DNA from: an uncultured Clostridium sp.
GTDB lineage: Bacteria; Bacillota; Clostridia; Lachnospirales; Lachnospiraceae
DNA: 64,000 bases
NCBI RefSeq assembly: GCF_900547735.1
Contig: NZ_URHZ01000020.1
Span: 1 to 64,000, forward strand
Direction: 5' to 3'
Shown here in pieces: positions 1-8,443 of this stretch. How positions within the stretch are numbered: position 1 is the first letter of the stretch; every line of letters begins with the position of its first letter. A program made the position numbers and the translations under genes. The notes under the pieces were generated by a model. That model was not told where the DNA came from. It saw nothing but the letters and a program-made list of their open reading frames with translations, and did no database searches.

Positions 1-299
1 CTTAGCATCCGCTGTGCGCTTCACAAGCGGGAGCGAGTCCCCGCAGGAATTTTTTCTCCTTCCTTCCCCCTCACCACACCCTGAAAGCCGGGACTGAAGA
101 CTCATCCACACCCTCCCACTCCCCCGTCCGCCATCTTCCAGAGGCGTCCTCACATCTCAACTAATTCCCTGAAGAATGATTGCAGTATGGTAAAAAAGCA
201 GATCTTTTGTTATAATAAATCTGTTTTACGGATAACGGCGTGACGATTGACGAAAGATGACGGCCGACAGGCGGCAGAGCGGAACAGAGAGTGAATAAA
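1..299. other. Upstream region of cobT, no gene seen
   Basis: No convincing gene is seen. A GC-rich hairpin near 28-43 followed by a T-run (51-56) could be the terminator of a gene outside the window. Positions 87-165 carry one copy of a dispersed element described separately. A TATAAT at 211-216 is a possible -10 for the cobalamin operon, but no good -35 lies at the right distance. The roughly 80-nt leader is too short for a cobalamin riboswitch, and I see no B12-box-like core. Confidence 0.5.
87..165. repeat. Dispersed intergenic repeat, copy A
   Basis: Two blocks recur elsewhere in the window. GCCGGGACTGAAGACTCA at 87-104 is repeated at 37514-37531. CCGTCCGCCATCTTCCAGAG starting at 125 recurs with small changes at 13714-13757 and 27550-27595. 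Function unknown. The copies lie in intergenic DNA and not in genes. Confidence 0.6.
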
Positions 300-1472
300 A
301 TGACAACGGTTAAGGAAACAGTGAAAAATTTAAATATAGAACCGGCGAAACAGGTAGAAACAGGCTGGGAAATGTTCAGGGAGTGGCCGGAAGACAGGCT
401 GGCGGCCCTGTTTGAGGAAAGATGCAGGGAGATTATCCCAACGGATCGGATCGCGGCGGAAAAGGCGGCGTTTCGGTGGAGCAAGGTGGCCAAGCCGCTG
501 GGGAGTCTGGGAGTACTGGAGGATGATATTACCCGGATAGCCGGAATGACCGGTTCTCCGGCGATTCGGATTGATAAGAAGGCCCTGGTGATTTTCTGCT
601 CCGATAACGGCGTGGTGGAGGAGGGGGTCACCCAGGCGGGACAGGATGTGACGGCGGCTGTCACGGCCAATTTTACCCGGGGAGACAGTTGTGCCTGCCT
701 GATGGCGGAAAAGGCCGGAGCGGACGTATTTCCCGTGGATATCGGCGTTGCCTGCGAAATTGGCGAAACGGGAGAGGCCCATCCCCTGACCGACCGCAAG
801 ATCAGGAGGGGAACATCAAATTTTGTTAAGGAACCTGCTATGACGGGAAGGGAGGTTCTCCTGGCTGTTCTTGCGGGGATTGAAATGGTAAGGGAATTAA
901 AAGACAAAGGTTATCAGATTATTGCAACGGGCGAGATGGGGATCGGAAACACGACGACGAGCAGCGCGGTGGCCTCCGTCCTTTTAGGGGCGGATCCTGC
1001 GGAGGTGACGGGAAGAGGAGCCGGGCTAAGCACTGAAGGCCTGGAACGGAAAATTCTGGCAATCCGGGAGGGGATCAGGCTTCACAGGCCGGATCCGGAT
1101 AACGGACTGGATGTCCTGGCTAAAGTAGGCGGTTTTGATTTGGCCGGGCTTGCCGGTGTATTTCTGGGCGGGGCCATTTACCATATCCCGGTCGTAATCG
1201 ACGGATTTATATCGGCGGCTGCAGCCGCTGCAGCCGTTGCCATCCGGAAGACGGCGGCGGATTATATGCTGGCTGCCCATGTTTCGGCGGAACCGGCGGG
1301 CAGGAGGATGCTGGGATTTCTCGGCAAAAAACCTGCTATAGAGGCCGGAATGTGCCTTGGAGAGGGAACGGGAGCGGTGGCCTTATTCCCGCTTCTCGAT
1401 ATGACTCTGGCCGTCTACGAAAAAATGTGTACCTTTTCCGATATGGAAATTGAAGAATATAAGCCGCTGTAA
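300..1472 (+). CDS. cobT: Nicotinate-nucleotide--dimethylbenzimidazole phosphoribosyltransferase CobT
   Basis: CobT transfers the phosphoribosyl group of nicotinate mononucleotide to the lower-ligand base, giving alpha-ribazole phosphate for the nucleotide loop of cobalamin. About 390 residues, slightly longer than typical because of an N-terminal extension. Visible family signatures are GEMGIGNTTTSSA near residue 210 and LGEGTGA near residue 353; the latter holds the glutamate that acts as catalytic base in this family. It is the first gene of a nine-gene cobalamin operon. ATG 300 is chosen; an in-frame GTG at 291 is possible, and neither has a strong ribosome binding site. Confidence 0.93.
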   Translation: MTTVKETVKNLNIEPAKQVETGWEMFREWPEDRLAALFEERCREIIPTDRIAAEKAAFRWSKVAKPLGSLGVLEDDITRIAGMTGSPAIRIDKKALVIFCSDNGVVEEGVTQAGQDVTAAVTANFTRGDSCACLMAEKAGADVFPVDIGVACEIGETGEAHPLTDRKIRRGTSNFVKEPAMTGREVLLAVLAGIEMVRELKDKGYQIIATGEMGIGNTTTSSAVASVLLGADPAEVTGRGAGLSTEGLERKILAIREGIRLHRPDPDNGLDVLAKVGGFDLAGLAGVFLGGAIYHIPVVIDGFISAAAAAAAVAIRKTAADYMLAAHVSAEPAGRRMLGFLGKKPAIEAGMCLGEGTGAVALFPLLDMTLAVYEKMCTFSDMEIEEYKPL

Positions 1473-1571
1473 GGGCGGCTTCAGACTGTAGACAAACTAT
1501 ATTTTCCGTATATCGGGAGTTTGAGGGTGTAGCCCTCAGTTCTTTCTTATGGATGGAAAGGCGGGAATAAG

Positions 1572-2147
1572 ATGATGCATGTTGTGACGGGAGGCAGCGG
1601 AAGCGGTAAATCGGAATATGCGGAGCGTCTGATCACGGAGAATGCATCAGGGCCTCTGATTTACGTGGCGACGATGATGGTATGGGATCAGGAGGGCGAG
1701 GAGAGAGTCAGACGGCACCGGAGTATGAGGGCCGACAGGGGATTTATTACGGTGGAACGGTACACGGAGCTTAAATCCCTCGATCTTTCTGAGGCCTGTG
1801 CGGAGACGGTTTCCACAGACTGTCCCGGTTCTTTATCTTCGGATAGGACGGTCTGCCGCAGAGATGCGTCCGTTCTTTTGGAATGTATGTCAAACCTGGT
1901 TTCCAACGAATTCTACCGGGATGAGGAAAATGCCCTGTCCCGCATTTTGGAAGGAATTGAATCTCTGCGCTCCGGCTGCCGGGAGCTTGTAATTGTAACG
2001 AATGAGGTATTCAGCGACGGGACGGAGTACTCCGATGAGACGATGCGGTATATCGCGCTTTTAGGCGAAGTAAACCGTCTGCTGGGCGGAATGGCCGATA
2101 CGGTGACGGAAGTCGTATATGGGATTCCCGTCAGGATAAAAGGTTAG
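1572..2147 (+). CDS. cobU: Adenosylcobinamide kinase / adenosylcobinamide-phosphate guanylyltransferase CobU
   Basis: CobU phosphorylates adenosylcobinamide and then transfers GMP to give AdoCbi-GDP, the substrate of CobS. The N-terminus has the P-loop GGSGSGKS (residues 7-14). RRHRSMR contains His49, which matches the histidine that is guanylylated in characterised CobU. The C-terminal part has VTNEV but lacks the usual GxGIVP that follows it, so this copy is somewhat divergent. About 190 residues. An AAGGCGGG element precedes ATG 1572; the second ATG at 1575 is equally possible. A second, complementary-looking CobU paralogue lies at 3384. Confidence 0.88.
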   Translation: MMHVVTGGSGSGKSEYAERLITENASGPLIYVATMMVWDQEGEERVRRHRSMRADRGFITVERYTELKSLDLSEACAETVSTDCPGSLSSDRTVCRRDASVLLECMSNLVSNEFYRDEENALSRILEGIESLRSGCRELVIVTNEVFSDGTEYSDETMRYIALLGEVNRLLGGMADTVTEVVYGIPVRIKG

Positions 2148-2176
2148 AAATACCGGGAGAAGGAGAACATGAGAGT

Positions 2177-2947
2177 ATGAATTTGCTTGGAAGCTTTGTG
2201 ATTGCGCTGTCCATGTATTCCAGGATACCGATGCCCCAGGTGGAATGGACAAAGGAACGCATGAGATATGCCATGTGCTTTTTTCCGATAATCGGGCTTA
2301 TTTCGGGAGGCGTTTTGATTCTGTTTACCTGGGCGGCGTCTGCCGCAGGGGCGGGAACCGTTTTTAAGACGCTTGGGGGAGTGGCGGTGCCGCTTCTTGT
2401 CACGGGAGGTATCCATATGGACGGCTTTCTGGATGTGACGGATGCCAGGCGTTCCTATGGTTCCAGGGAGAAAAAACTGGAGATATTAAAGGATCCCCAC
2501 ACGGGAGCCTTTGCAATCATCGGCCTCGGTGTATATCTGCTCCTCTACGGAGCCGCGTTTTCGGAACTGGAATTTGAGGACATCTGTCTTTTAACATTTA
2601 TTTTTATGGGGGAACGGGCTCTCAGCGGACTGTCCGTGGTCAGTTTTCCCAAGGCAAAGAAAGATGGACTGGCGGCAGAATTTTCCGGCGCCGCAGTAAA
2701 AAGAACGGTACAGGCGGTGATGGCGCTTTATCTGTGCGCTTCTTCCGCCGGGCTGCTATCCGTCGGAGGCGCCGTCACGGGATTGGCCTGCGCTGCGGCG
2801 GGCGGAGCCGTGTTTTACTATTACTACAGAATGTGCATGGAGGAGTTCGGTGGAATGACGGGAGATCTGGCCGGGTATTTTCTGCAGAGCGCGGAGCTTA
2901 CGCTTGTCATGGTTCTGGCCGTATGCCGGATGACAGGGCTTCATTGA
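2177..2947 (+). CDS. cobS: Adenosylcobinamide-GDP ribazoletransferase CobS
   Basis: CobS is the membrane enzyme that joins AdoCbi-GDP to alpha-ribazole (phosphate) to make cobalamin (phosphate). About 256 residues with several hydrophobic segments. Family features are SRIPMP near residue 15, GGIHMDGFLDVTDA near residue 77 and the KLEILKDPHTGAF stretch that follows. It sits 29 bp after cobU, whose product it uses. An AGAAGGAGAA element lies just upstream of the start. Confidence 0.93.
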   Translation: MNLLGSFVIALSMYSRIPMPQVEWTKERMRYAMCFFPIIGLISGGVLILFTWAASAAGAGTVFKTLGGVAVPLLVTGGIHMDGFLDVTDARRSYGSREKKLEILKDPHTGAFAIIGLGVYLLLYGAAFSELEFEDICLLTFIFMGERALSGLSVVSFPKAKKDGLAAEFSGAAVKRTVQAVMALYLCASSAGLLSVGGAVTGLACAAAGGAVFYYYYRMCMEEFGGMTGDLAGYFLQSAELTLVMVLAVCRMTGLH

Positions 2948-2969
2948 AGGAAGTTTGAGGGAGGATTCT

Positions 2970-3353
2970 ATGTTTTGTTTCGATAAAATACACCATGTTG
3001 CAATTATTGTTTCGGATTACAAAAGATCCAGGGAGTTCTATGTGGATAAGCTGGGCTTTGAGATTATCAGGGAAAATTACAGGGAGCAGAGGGGCGATTA
3101 TAAACTGGATCTGAGACTGGGCGACTGTGAACTGGAGATCTTCGGCATCCCGGGCAGTCCGGAGCGGCTTAATTATCCGGAGGCCTGCGGTCTGCGCCAT
3201 CTGGCCTTTAAGGTGGACTCCATGGAGGAGGCCGTCAGGGCGTTACATGAGCTGGGAATTGAGACCGAACCGATCCGCATCGATGAGTTTACAGACAGGA
3301 AAATGACATTTTTCAAGGATCCCGACGGCCTTCCCTTGGAGCTGCACGAATAA
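2970..3353 (+). CDS. VOC (glyoxalase-like) family protein
   Basis: A 127-residue single vicinal-oxygen-chelate domain protein. HHVAIIVSDYKRSREFY at the N-terminus, GLRHLAFKVDS in the middle and a closing FFKDPDGLPLELHE are typical of the small glyoxalase/lactoylglutathione-lyase-like subgroup. The metal-ligand positions (first-strand His, later His, final Glu) look present. The substrate is unknown. Its place between cobS and a CobU-like gene suggests co-transcription but does not prove a cobalamin role. Start chosen at ATG 2970 after GAGGGAGGA rather than the in-frame TTG at 2955. Confidence 0.85.
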   Translation: MFCFDKIHHVAIIVSDYKRSREFYVDKLGFEIIRENYREQRGDYKLDLRLGDCELEIFGIPGSPERLNYPEACGLRHLAFKVDSMEEAVRALHELGIETEPIRIDEFTDRKMTFFKDPDGLPLELHE

Positions 3354-3383
3354 AAGACGGTCTGGGAAGGAGCGGAAAGAAGG

Positions 3384-3833
3384 ATGATTTTTATTATTGG
3401 AGGGCAGTCCCAGGGGAAAATGAAATTTGCCTTGGAAGTCTGCGGAAGAAGAAAAAGGATGGAAATGGGCGGCGTCTCAGAACCCGGTAAAGCGTCGGCA
3501 GACAGCGGTTTTTCCATATCGGATGAAGCCGTGGCGGACGGCCGCACATCGGAATATGAAGAGGCAATGACGGCTCCATTTATCATTCATCTGGAATGCT
3601 ATATCAGGCGGCTGATGGAAGAAGGAAAGGATCCGGCCGGATTTGCGGACCGTCTAATGTCCGAAAACGGCAGGGCAGTAGTAACGGCCGATGAAATCGG
3701 ATATGGAATCGTTCCGGCCGATGCGTTTTTGCGGGAATACCGTGAGACGGACGGCCGCATCTGTCAGAAAATAGCCGCGTTTTCCGACGAGGTCTACCGG
3801 GTCGTCTGCGGCCTCGGAACAAGGATTAAATAA
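3384..3833 (+). CDS. Reduced CobU-family paralogue
   Basis: A 149-residue protein related to CobU. A modified P-loop GGQSQGKM lies at residues 6-13. The C-terminal half matches CobU closely: VVTADEIGYGIVP, then an R-x-YRETDG, and a closing SDEVYRVVCGLGTRIK. The central segment with the guanylylated histidine (RHRxxR) is missing, so guanylyltransferase activity by the known mechanism looks lost. The first CobU keeps that histidine but has an altered C-terminal motif. The two may share the work, form a heteromer, or this copy may be decaying. It starts 30 bp after the VOC gene. Confidence 0.75.
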   Translation: MIFIIGGQSQGKMKFALEVCGRRKRMEMGGVSEPGKASADSGFSISDEAVADGRTSEYEEAMTAPFIIHLECYIRRLMEEGKDPAGFADRLMSENGRAVVTADEIGYGIVPADAFLREYRETDGRICQKIAAFSDEVYRVVCGLGTRIK

Positions 3834-3886
3834 TTGGATAGAACGGTTCGGTCTGGACTCCGAACCGTGACGATTGGAGAAATAGG

Positions 3887-4861
3887 ATGGTGACACATAT
3901 CGCATCGATTTTGGCGGGATTTATTCTGGATGCTGTTTTCGGCGACCCACATTTTTTTCCGCACCCGGTCCGGGCTATCGGGTGGCTGATTAACCGGCTG
4001 GAACATGGAATACGAACCCTGTTTCCCAGGACGGAAAAAGGAGAGCTGGCCGGAGGCGCCGTATTTGCGGTTCTGGTCCCGGCGGTTACGGCCCTGGCGG
4101 CGGTGCTTCTGCTGACGGCGGCAAAGGCGGCGGGGGATGCGGTTCTCTTCCTTGCGGAATCGGTTCTGGTTTATTTTCTTCTGGCGGCCCGTTCCCTGAG
4201 AGACGAGAGCATGAAGGTCTACCACTCTCTGAAAAAGGGCGACGTGGAGGAGGCGCGGCACAATGTTTCGATGATTGTGGGCCGTGACACCAGTGTGCTG
4301 GACGCTGCGGGAATTGCCAGGGCGGCGGTGGAGACGGTTGCCGAGAATACTTCGGATGGGGTAATCGCCCCTCTTTTTTTTCTGGCTCTGGGCGGGCCTG
4401 TCCTGGGCTGGGCTTACAAGGCGGTAAACACGATGGATTCCATGGTTGGATATAAAAATGAGAAATATCTCTTCTTTGGAAGAGCGGCGGCAAGGTTTGA
4501 TGATCTGGTGAATTTCATCCCGGCCCGTCTCTCGGCCGTTCTTATGATGGGGGCGGCTTTGGTATGGAGGATGGATTTTCAGAATGCCGTCCGGATTTTC
4601 AGACGGGACCGGTTTAACCACAAAAGTCCGAATTCGGCACAGACGGAATCGGTCTGCGCCGGTGCGCTCCGCATCCGCCTGGCAGGTGATGCCTGGTATT
4701 TCGGAGAGCTCTGTAAAAAGCCGTTTATCGGCAACGATATCCGTCCGGTGGAACAGGAAGACATAAAAAGGGCCAACCGGCTGATGTATACGGCCTCGGG
4801 GCTGGCGCTTTTTCTGGCTTTTGCCTGGCAGGGAGCCATGTTGCTGCTCGCTTCCCATTAA
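3887..4861 (+). CDS. cbiB: Adenosylcobinamide-phosphate synthase CbiB
   Basis: CbiB is the integral membrane enzyme that attaches (R)-1-amino-2-propanol phosphate to adenosylcobyric acid. 324 residues with several hydrophobic helices. Signatures are DAVFGDPHFFPHPVRAIGW near residue 13, ARHNVSMIVGRDT near residue 125, and AVETVAENTSDGVIAPLFF near residue 145, followed by KAVNTMDSMVGYKNE. Its amine substrate comes from the CobD decarboxylase encoded next. A 354-residue antisense frame over this gene is a shadow. Confidence 0.93.
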   Translation: MVTHIASILAGFILDAVFGDPHFFPHPVRAIGWLINRLEHGIRTLFPRTEKGELAGGAVFAVLVPAVTALAAVLLLTAAKAAGDAVLFLAESVLVYFLLAARSLRDESMKVYHSLKKGDVEEARHNVSMIVGRDTSVLDAAGIARAAVETVAENTSDGVIAPLFFLALGGPVLGWAYKAVNTMDSMVGYKNEKYLFFGRAAARFDDLVNFIPARLSAVLMMGAALVWRMDFQNAVRIFRRDRFNHKSPNSAQTESVCAGALRIRLAGDAWYFGELCKKPFIGNDIRPVEQEDIKRANRLMYTASGLALFLAFAWQGAMLLLASH

Positions 4862-4907
4862 AAAGACAAGTAAAAAGAAACGTAAAAGGAAATGAGGTAA
4901 TTAAGGC

Positions 4908-6038
4908 ATGGAATATCTGCATGGAGGAGACATTTATTCGGACGGGAAAATCAGGCTGGATTTCTCGGTGAATACAAGCCCGCTCGGTATGCCGGAGTCC
5001 ATCCGGCAGGCGGTCATAAATTCCTCCGGGAGCTGGGAACGGTATCCGGACAGCCGCAGCCGCAGCCTGAAAAGCGCTCTGGCAGACTATTACGGCGGCC
5101 GTATCCCCAAAGACGCCTTTATCTGCGGAAACGGATCGGCCGATTTAATGTATACCCTTATTTTCGCCCTGCGTCCGGAGAGGGCGCTCGTTCCGGTTCC
5201 GGCGTTTGCGGAATATCAGATGGCCCTGGGGGCGGGAGGCTGCCTTGCAAAACCCATTCTTCTGGAGGAAAGCACCGGCTTTTCCCTGGAGAAGAATAAG
5301 GAAAAGCTGATGGAACATATCCGTAAAAGCAGCGGCATCGACATGATGATGCTTGGCAACCCGGTCAATCCCTGCGGTTCGGCCGCGGGACGTGAGTGGA
5401 TTGAGGAGATGGCCGGGCTGTGCAGGGAAAAAGAGATTTTTCTGGTCATTGACGAGTGCTTCAACTGGTTCTTAAAGGAACGGCAGCACTTTTCCGCAAT
5501 TCCCCTGATAACGGAGGAGCCGGAAAAATACCGTCATGTGATGGTAATCAATGCGTTTACGAAAATCTATGCAATGGCCGGGCTGCGGTTTGGATATGCG
5601 GTCTGTACCGACAGGGAAGTCATAAGGCGGATGGAACGGTGCCGCCAGCCCTGGAGCGTTTCGGCCCCGGCGGAGGCGGCCGCGATGGCGGCTCTCACGG
5701 TGAGGGGAGAGGCGGAGAAGACGGCGGAACTGGTGGAAACGGAACGCTGTTTTCTTACGGAAAATCTTGCCGGACTCGGGTTTACCGTTTATCCGTCCAT
5801 GGTCAATTATCTTCTATTCAGGGCCGATACGGACTTTGACTACAGAGCTTTCTGCAGGGAAAGAGGTATCCTGATCCGTTCCTGCGGCAATTTTGAGGGA
5901 CTGGACGGCCGGTATTACAGAGTGACGGTAAAACAGCGCAAAGAGAACAGGGAACTGCTGAAGTGCCTGAAAGAGGCATCGGCACATGAACGAAAACAGA
6001 GTCAGGGGAATGGGGAATTATGGCAAAAGCAATTATGA
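4908..6038 (+). CDS. cobD: Threonine-phosphate decarboxylase CobD (PLP-dependent)
   Basis: A fold-type I PLP enzyme of the histidinol-phosphate aminotransferase-like family, 376 residues. In a cobalamin operon it is expected to decarboxylate L-threonine phosphate to aminopropanol phosphate for CbiB. The start HGGDIYSDGKIRLDFSVN is characteristic of CobD. GNGSADLMY forms part of the cofactor phosphate pocket, and the Schiff-base lysine is in FTKIYAMAGLR near residue 218. The 3' end overlaps cbiP by 19 bp, implying translational coupling. A plain aminotransferase role is the alternative, less likely in this setting. Confidence 0.88.
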   Translation: MEYLHGGDIYSDGKIRLDFSVNTSPLGMPESIRQAVINSSGSWERYPDSRSRSLKSALADYYGGRIPKDAFICGNGSADLMYTLIFALRPERALVPVPAFAEYQMALGAGGCLAKPILLEESTGFSLEKNKEKLMEHIRKSSGIDMMMLGNPVNPCGSAAGREWIEEMAGLCREKEIFLVIDECFNWFLKERQHFSAIPLITEEPEKYRHVMVINAFTKIYAMAGLRFGYAVCTDREVIRRMERCRQPWSVSAPAEAAAMAALTVRGEAEKTAELVETERCFLTENLAGLGFTVYPSMVNYLLFRADTDFDYRAFCRERGILIRSCGNFEGLDGRYYRVTVKQRKENRELLKCLKEASAHERKQSQGNGELWQKQL

Positions 6039-7561
6039 TACAGGGAACCATGTCAAATGCGGGGAAAAGCCTTCTGGCGGCCGGATTGTGCCGGATATTC
6101 AGGCAGGACGGATATAGGGTGGCCCCTTTTAAATCGCAGAATATGGCGCTCAATTCCTTCATTACGCGCGAGGGACTGGAAATGGGGCGCGCCCAGGTGG
6201 TGCAGGCGCAAGCGGCGGGGATTGAACCGTCGGCCGATATGAATCCGATTCTTTTAAAGCCGTCCAGTGACACCGGATCCCAGGTGATTGTAAATGGGGT
6301 GCCTGTGGCCACGATGGCGGCAAGGGATTATTTCCGCTACAAGAAAAGCCTGATACCGGCCATCATGGAGGCGTATGGGAGACTAGATCGGGAATACGAC
6401 ATCATTGTGATCGAGGGAGCCGGAAGTCCGGCGGAGATTAACCTGAAAAACGACGATATTGTCAATATGGGGATGGCAAAGATGGCAAAGGCGCCGGTTC
6501 TGCTGGCCGGTGATATTGACCGCGGAGGCGTGTTTGCCCAGCTTTATGGGACCGTGATGCTCCTTGAACCGGATGAGAAAGCCATGATCCGGGGCCTGAT
6601 TATCAATAAGTTCCGGGGGGACAAGACGATCCTTTTACCGGGCGTGGATATGATAGAGGAACTCTGCGGCATCCCGGTGGTCGGCGTCGCCCCATATATG
6701 AATGTGGATATAGAGGATGAGGACAGCTTAAGCAGCAGGCTGACAAGCCGGGATGCGGGAACCGCCCTGGTGGACATTGCTGTAATCCGCTTCCCGCGCC
6801 TTTCCAACTTTACCGATTTTAATATTTTTTCGGCCATGAAGGAGGCATCGGTGCGGTATGTCGGCAGGCTTGGCGAGCTTGGCAGGCCGGATATGATCAT
6901 TCTGCCCGGAACGAAAAATACGATGGGAGATCTGCTGTGGATGCGCCAGAACGGTCTGGAGGCGGCTGTGCTTAAGGCTGCGGCCCAGGGAACGCCGGTA
7001 TTTGGAATCTGCGGAGGTTATCAGATGATGGGGGAGACCCTGATCGACGAGGCAGGCACGGAGAACGGCATACCGGGACAGCAGACGACAGGAATGGGGC
7101 TTTTAAAAGCGTCCACCGTCTTCCACGAGGAGAAGGCCAGAACAAGGGTGACGGGCCGGTTTGAGGCGGTGGAGGGGATTTTTAAGTCTCTTTCCGGGAA
7201 ATGCCTGGAGGGATATGAAATCCATATGGGAAGAACCGATTTAAAAGCCACCGGGACCACGTTTTTGCGCCTTCAGGAGTACCAGAGCGATTCGGAGGCC
7301 AGAAAGCCGGACGGATTGGCCTGCAAAAACCTTTACGGCACGTACGTGCACGGCATTTTCGACGGGCCGGGCATTGCAGAGGCAGTAGTGTCTGCGCTCA
7401 TGGAGGCAAAGGGACTGACGGCGCTTAAGACGGAGGACGGAGGTTTCGACTATGGCGCATACCAGGAACAGCAGTATGATAAGCTGGCGGAGGGACTGCG
7501 CAGAAATCTTGATATGGAAAAGATATACAGAATACTGGAGGAAGGGCTGGAAGAATCATGA
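6020..7561 (+). CDS. cbiP: Cobyric acid synthase CbiP/CobQ
   Basis: A glutamine-dependent amidotransferase that amidates the b, d, e and g side chains of adenosylcobyrinate diamide. 513 residues, full length. The N-terminal domain is dethiobiotin-synthetase-like: MIQGTMSNAGKS P-loop variant at residues 6-17, then QNMALNS. The class I glutaminase domain has its nucleophile in GICGGYQMMG (Cys near residue 332) and its histidine in YGTYVHGIFD near residue 443. Starts within the end of cobD and ends overlapping cbiC by 4 bp (ATGA). Confidence 0.95.
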   Translation: MAKAIMIQGTMSNAGKSLLAAGLCRIFRQDGYRVAPFKSQNMALNSFITREGLEMGRAQVVQAQAAGIEPSADMNPILLKPSSDTGSQVIVNGVPVATMAARDYFRYKKSLIPAIMEAYGRLDREYDIIVIEGAGSPAEINLKNDDIVNMGMAKMAKAPVLLAGDIDRGGVFAQLYGTVMLLEPDEKAMIRGLIINKFRGDKTILLPGVDMIEELCGIPVVGVAPYMNVDIEDEDSLSSRLTSRDAGTALVDIAVIRFPRLSNFTDFNIFSAMKEASVRYVGRLGELGRPDMIILPGTKNTMGDLLWMRQNGLEAAVLKAAAQGTPVFGICGGYQMMGETLIDEAGTENGIPGQQTTGMGLLKASTVFHEEKARTRVTGRFEAVEGIFKSLSGKCLEGYEIHMGRTDLKATGTTFLRLQEYQSDSEARKPDGLACKNLYGTYVHGIFDGPGIAEAVVSALMEAKGLTALKTEDGGFDYGAYQEQQYDKLAEGLRRNLDMEKIYRILEEGLEES

Positions 7562-8199
7562 TAACAGAACTGGAACGTGTGCTGCCGGCGGAGATCGAGA
7601 AGAGGAGCCTGGAAATCATAACGGAGGAACTGGGAGGGAGAACCTTCCCGGAAGGCCGGTCGCAGGTGATAAAAAGGGTGATTCACACGACGGCGGATTT
7701 TGAATATGCGGACAGCCTTGTCTTTTCGGAGGGGGCGGTGGAGAAAGCCCTTGAGGCCCTCAGGGAGGGCTGCACGATTGTGACGGACACCAATATGGGA
7801 AAGGCCGGAGTAAATAAAAAATCCCTGGAAAAGACGGGAGGGGAGGTCCTGTGCTTTATGGCCGACGAGGACGTGGCCCTGAAGGCAAAAGAAGAGGGCA
7901 CGACGAGGGCTGCCGCAAGTATGGATAAGGCGGCGGGGCTTGGCCGGGACTGCATCTTTGCCGTTGGAAATGCGCCGACGGCCCTTGTCAGGCTGTATGA
8001 ACTGATTCAGGAGGGGAAAATCCATCCGAAGCTGATTATCGGCGTGCCGGTCGGCTTTGTCAATGTGGTACAGTCCAAGGAAATGATCCTGACCTTAAAA
8101 GACACTCCTTATATTGTCGCCAGGGGAAGAAAAGGGGGCAGCAACGTGGCGGCCGCCATCTGCAACGCCCTGATTTACCAGGTGAAGAGGGAAATGTAA
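7558..8199 (+). CDS. cbiC: Cobalt-precorrin-8 methylmutase CbiC
   Basis: CbiC moves the C11 methyl group to C12, giving cobyrinic acid. 213 residues, the family length. The catalytic histidine is His43 in KRVIHTTADFEYA. The TDTNMGKAGVNK and ALVRLYELI stretches also match. This is the only corrin-ring enzyme in the window; the other ring-modifying genes (cbiD, E, F, G, H, J, K/X, L, T) must lie elsewhere. Overlaps cbiP by 4 bp and is the last gene before a strong terminator. Confidence 0.93.
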   Translation: MITELERVLPAEIEKRSLEIITEELGGRTFPEGRSQVIKRVIHTTADFEYADSLVFSEGAVEKALEALREGCTIVTDTNMGKAGVNKKSLEKTGGEVLCFMADEDVALKAKEEGTTRAAASMDKAAGLGRDCIFAVGNAPTALVRLYELIQEGKIHPKLIIGVPVGFVNVVQSKEMILTLKDTPYIVARGRKGGSNVAAAICNALIYQVKREM

Positions 8200-8229
8200 T
8201 GATAAGATTTCCTATGATATAAAAAGAAG

Positions 8230-8276
8230 CTGCCGGGAGGCTCCCCAGAACGGGAGCCGGAAATCCCGGCAGTTTT
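8230..8276 (+). terminator. Terminator of the cobalamin operon
   Basis: CTGCCGGGA (8230-8238) pairs with TCCCGGCAG (8264-8272), with an inner GGCTCCC/GGGAGCC stem, followed by TTTT. It lies about 30 bp after the cbiC stop. Confidence 0.85.
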
Positions 8277-8326
8277 GCATTGACTCTTAATGAAAAGTCT
8301 GTGAAGCGTGCTTTTCGTTGTTGATG
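8277..8326 (-). repeat. Coding-like dispersed fragment, copy 1
   Basis: Read on the minus strand this resembles 55646-55696 over about 50 bp, sharing AACAACGAAAA and a following GC-CG-TT-CAGA pattern. With one base inserted it would encode NNEKARFTDFS against NNEKARFADFS in the other copy. It looks like a remnant or repeated tail rather than an intact gene. Confidence 0.4.
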
Positions 8327-8443
8327 GCTATAAAAAGAATTTGCCGCCGGTCCGGAATACAGGGCAGAACCTGCCCTGATTCCTTATGACCGGCTTAGAA
8401 TGCGTGTTGAAGACGGTATAAGGTCCGTAAGACGGTGCCTTAA

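Noticed and set aside
3794..4858. 354-codon open frame antisense to cbiB
   Set aside because: It mirrors a strongly conserved gene, has Arg/Gln/Pro-rich low-sense composition and no ribosome binding site.
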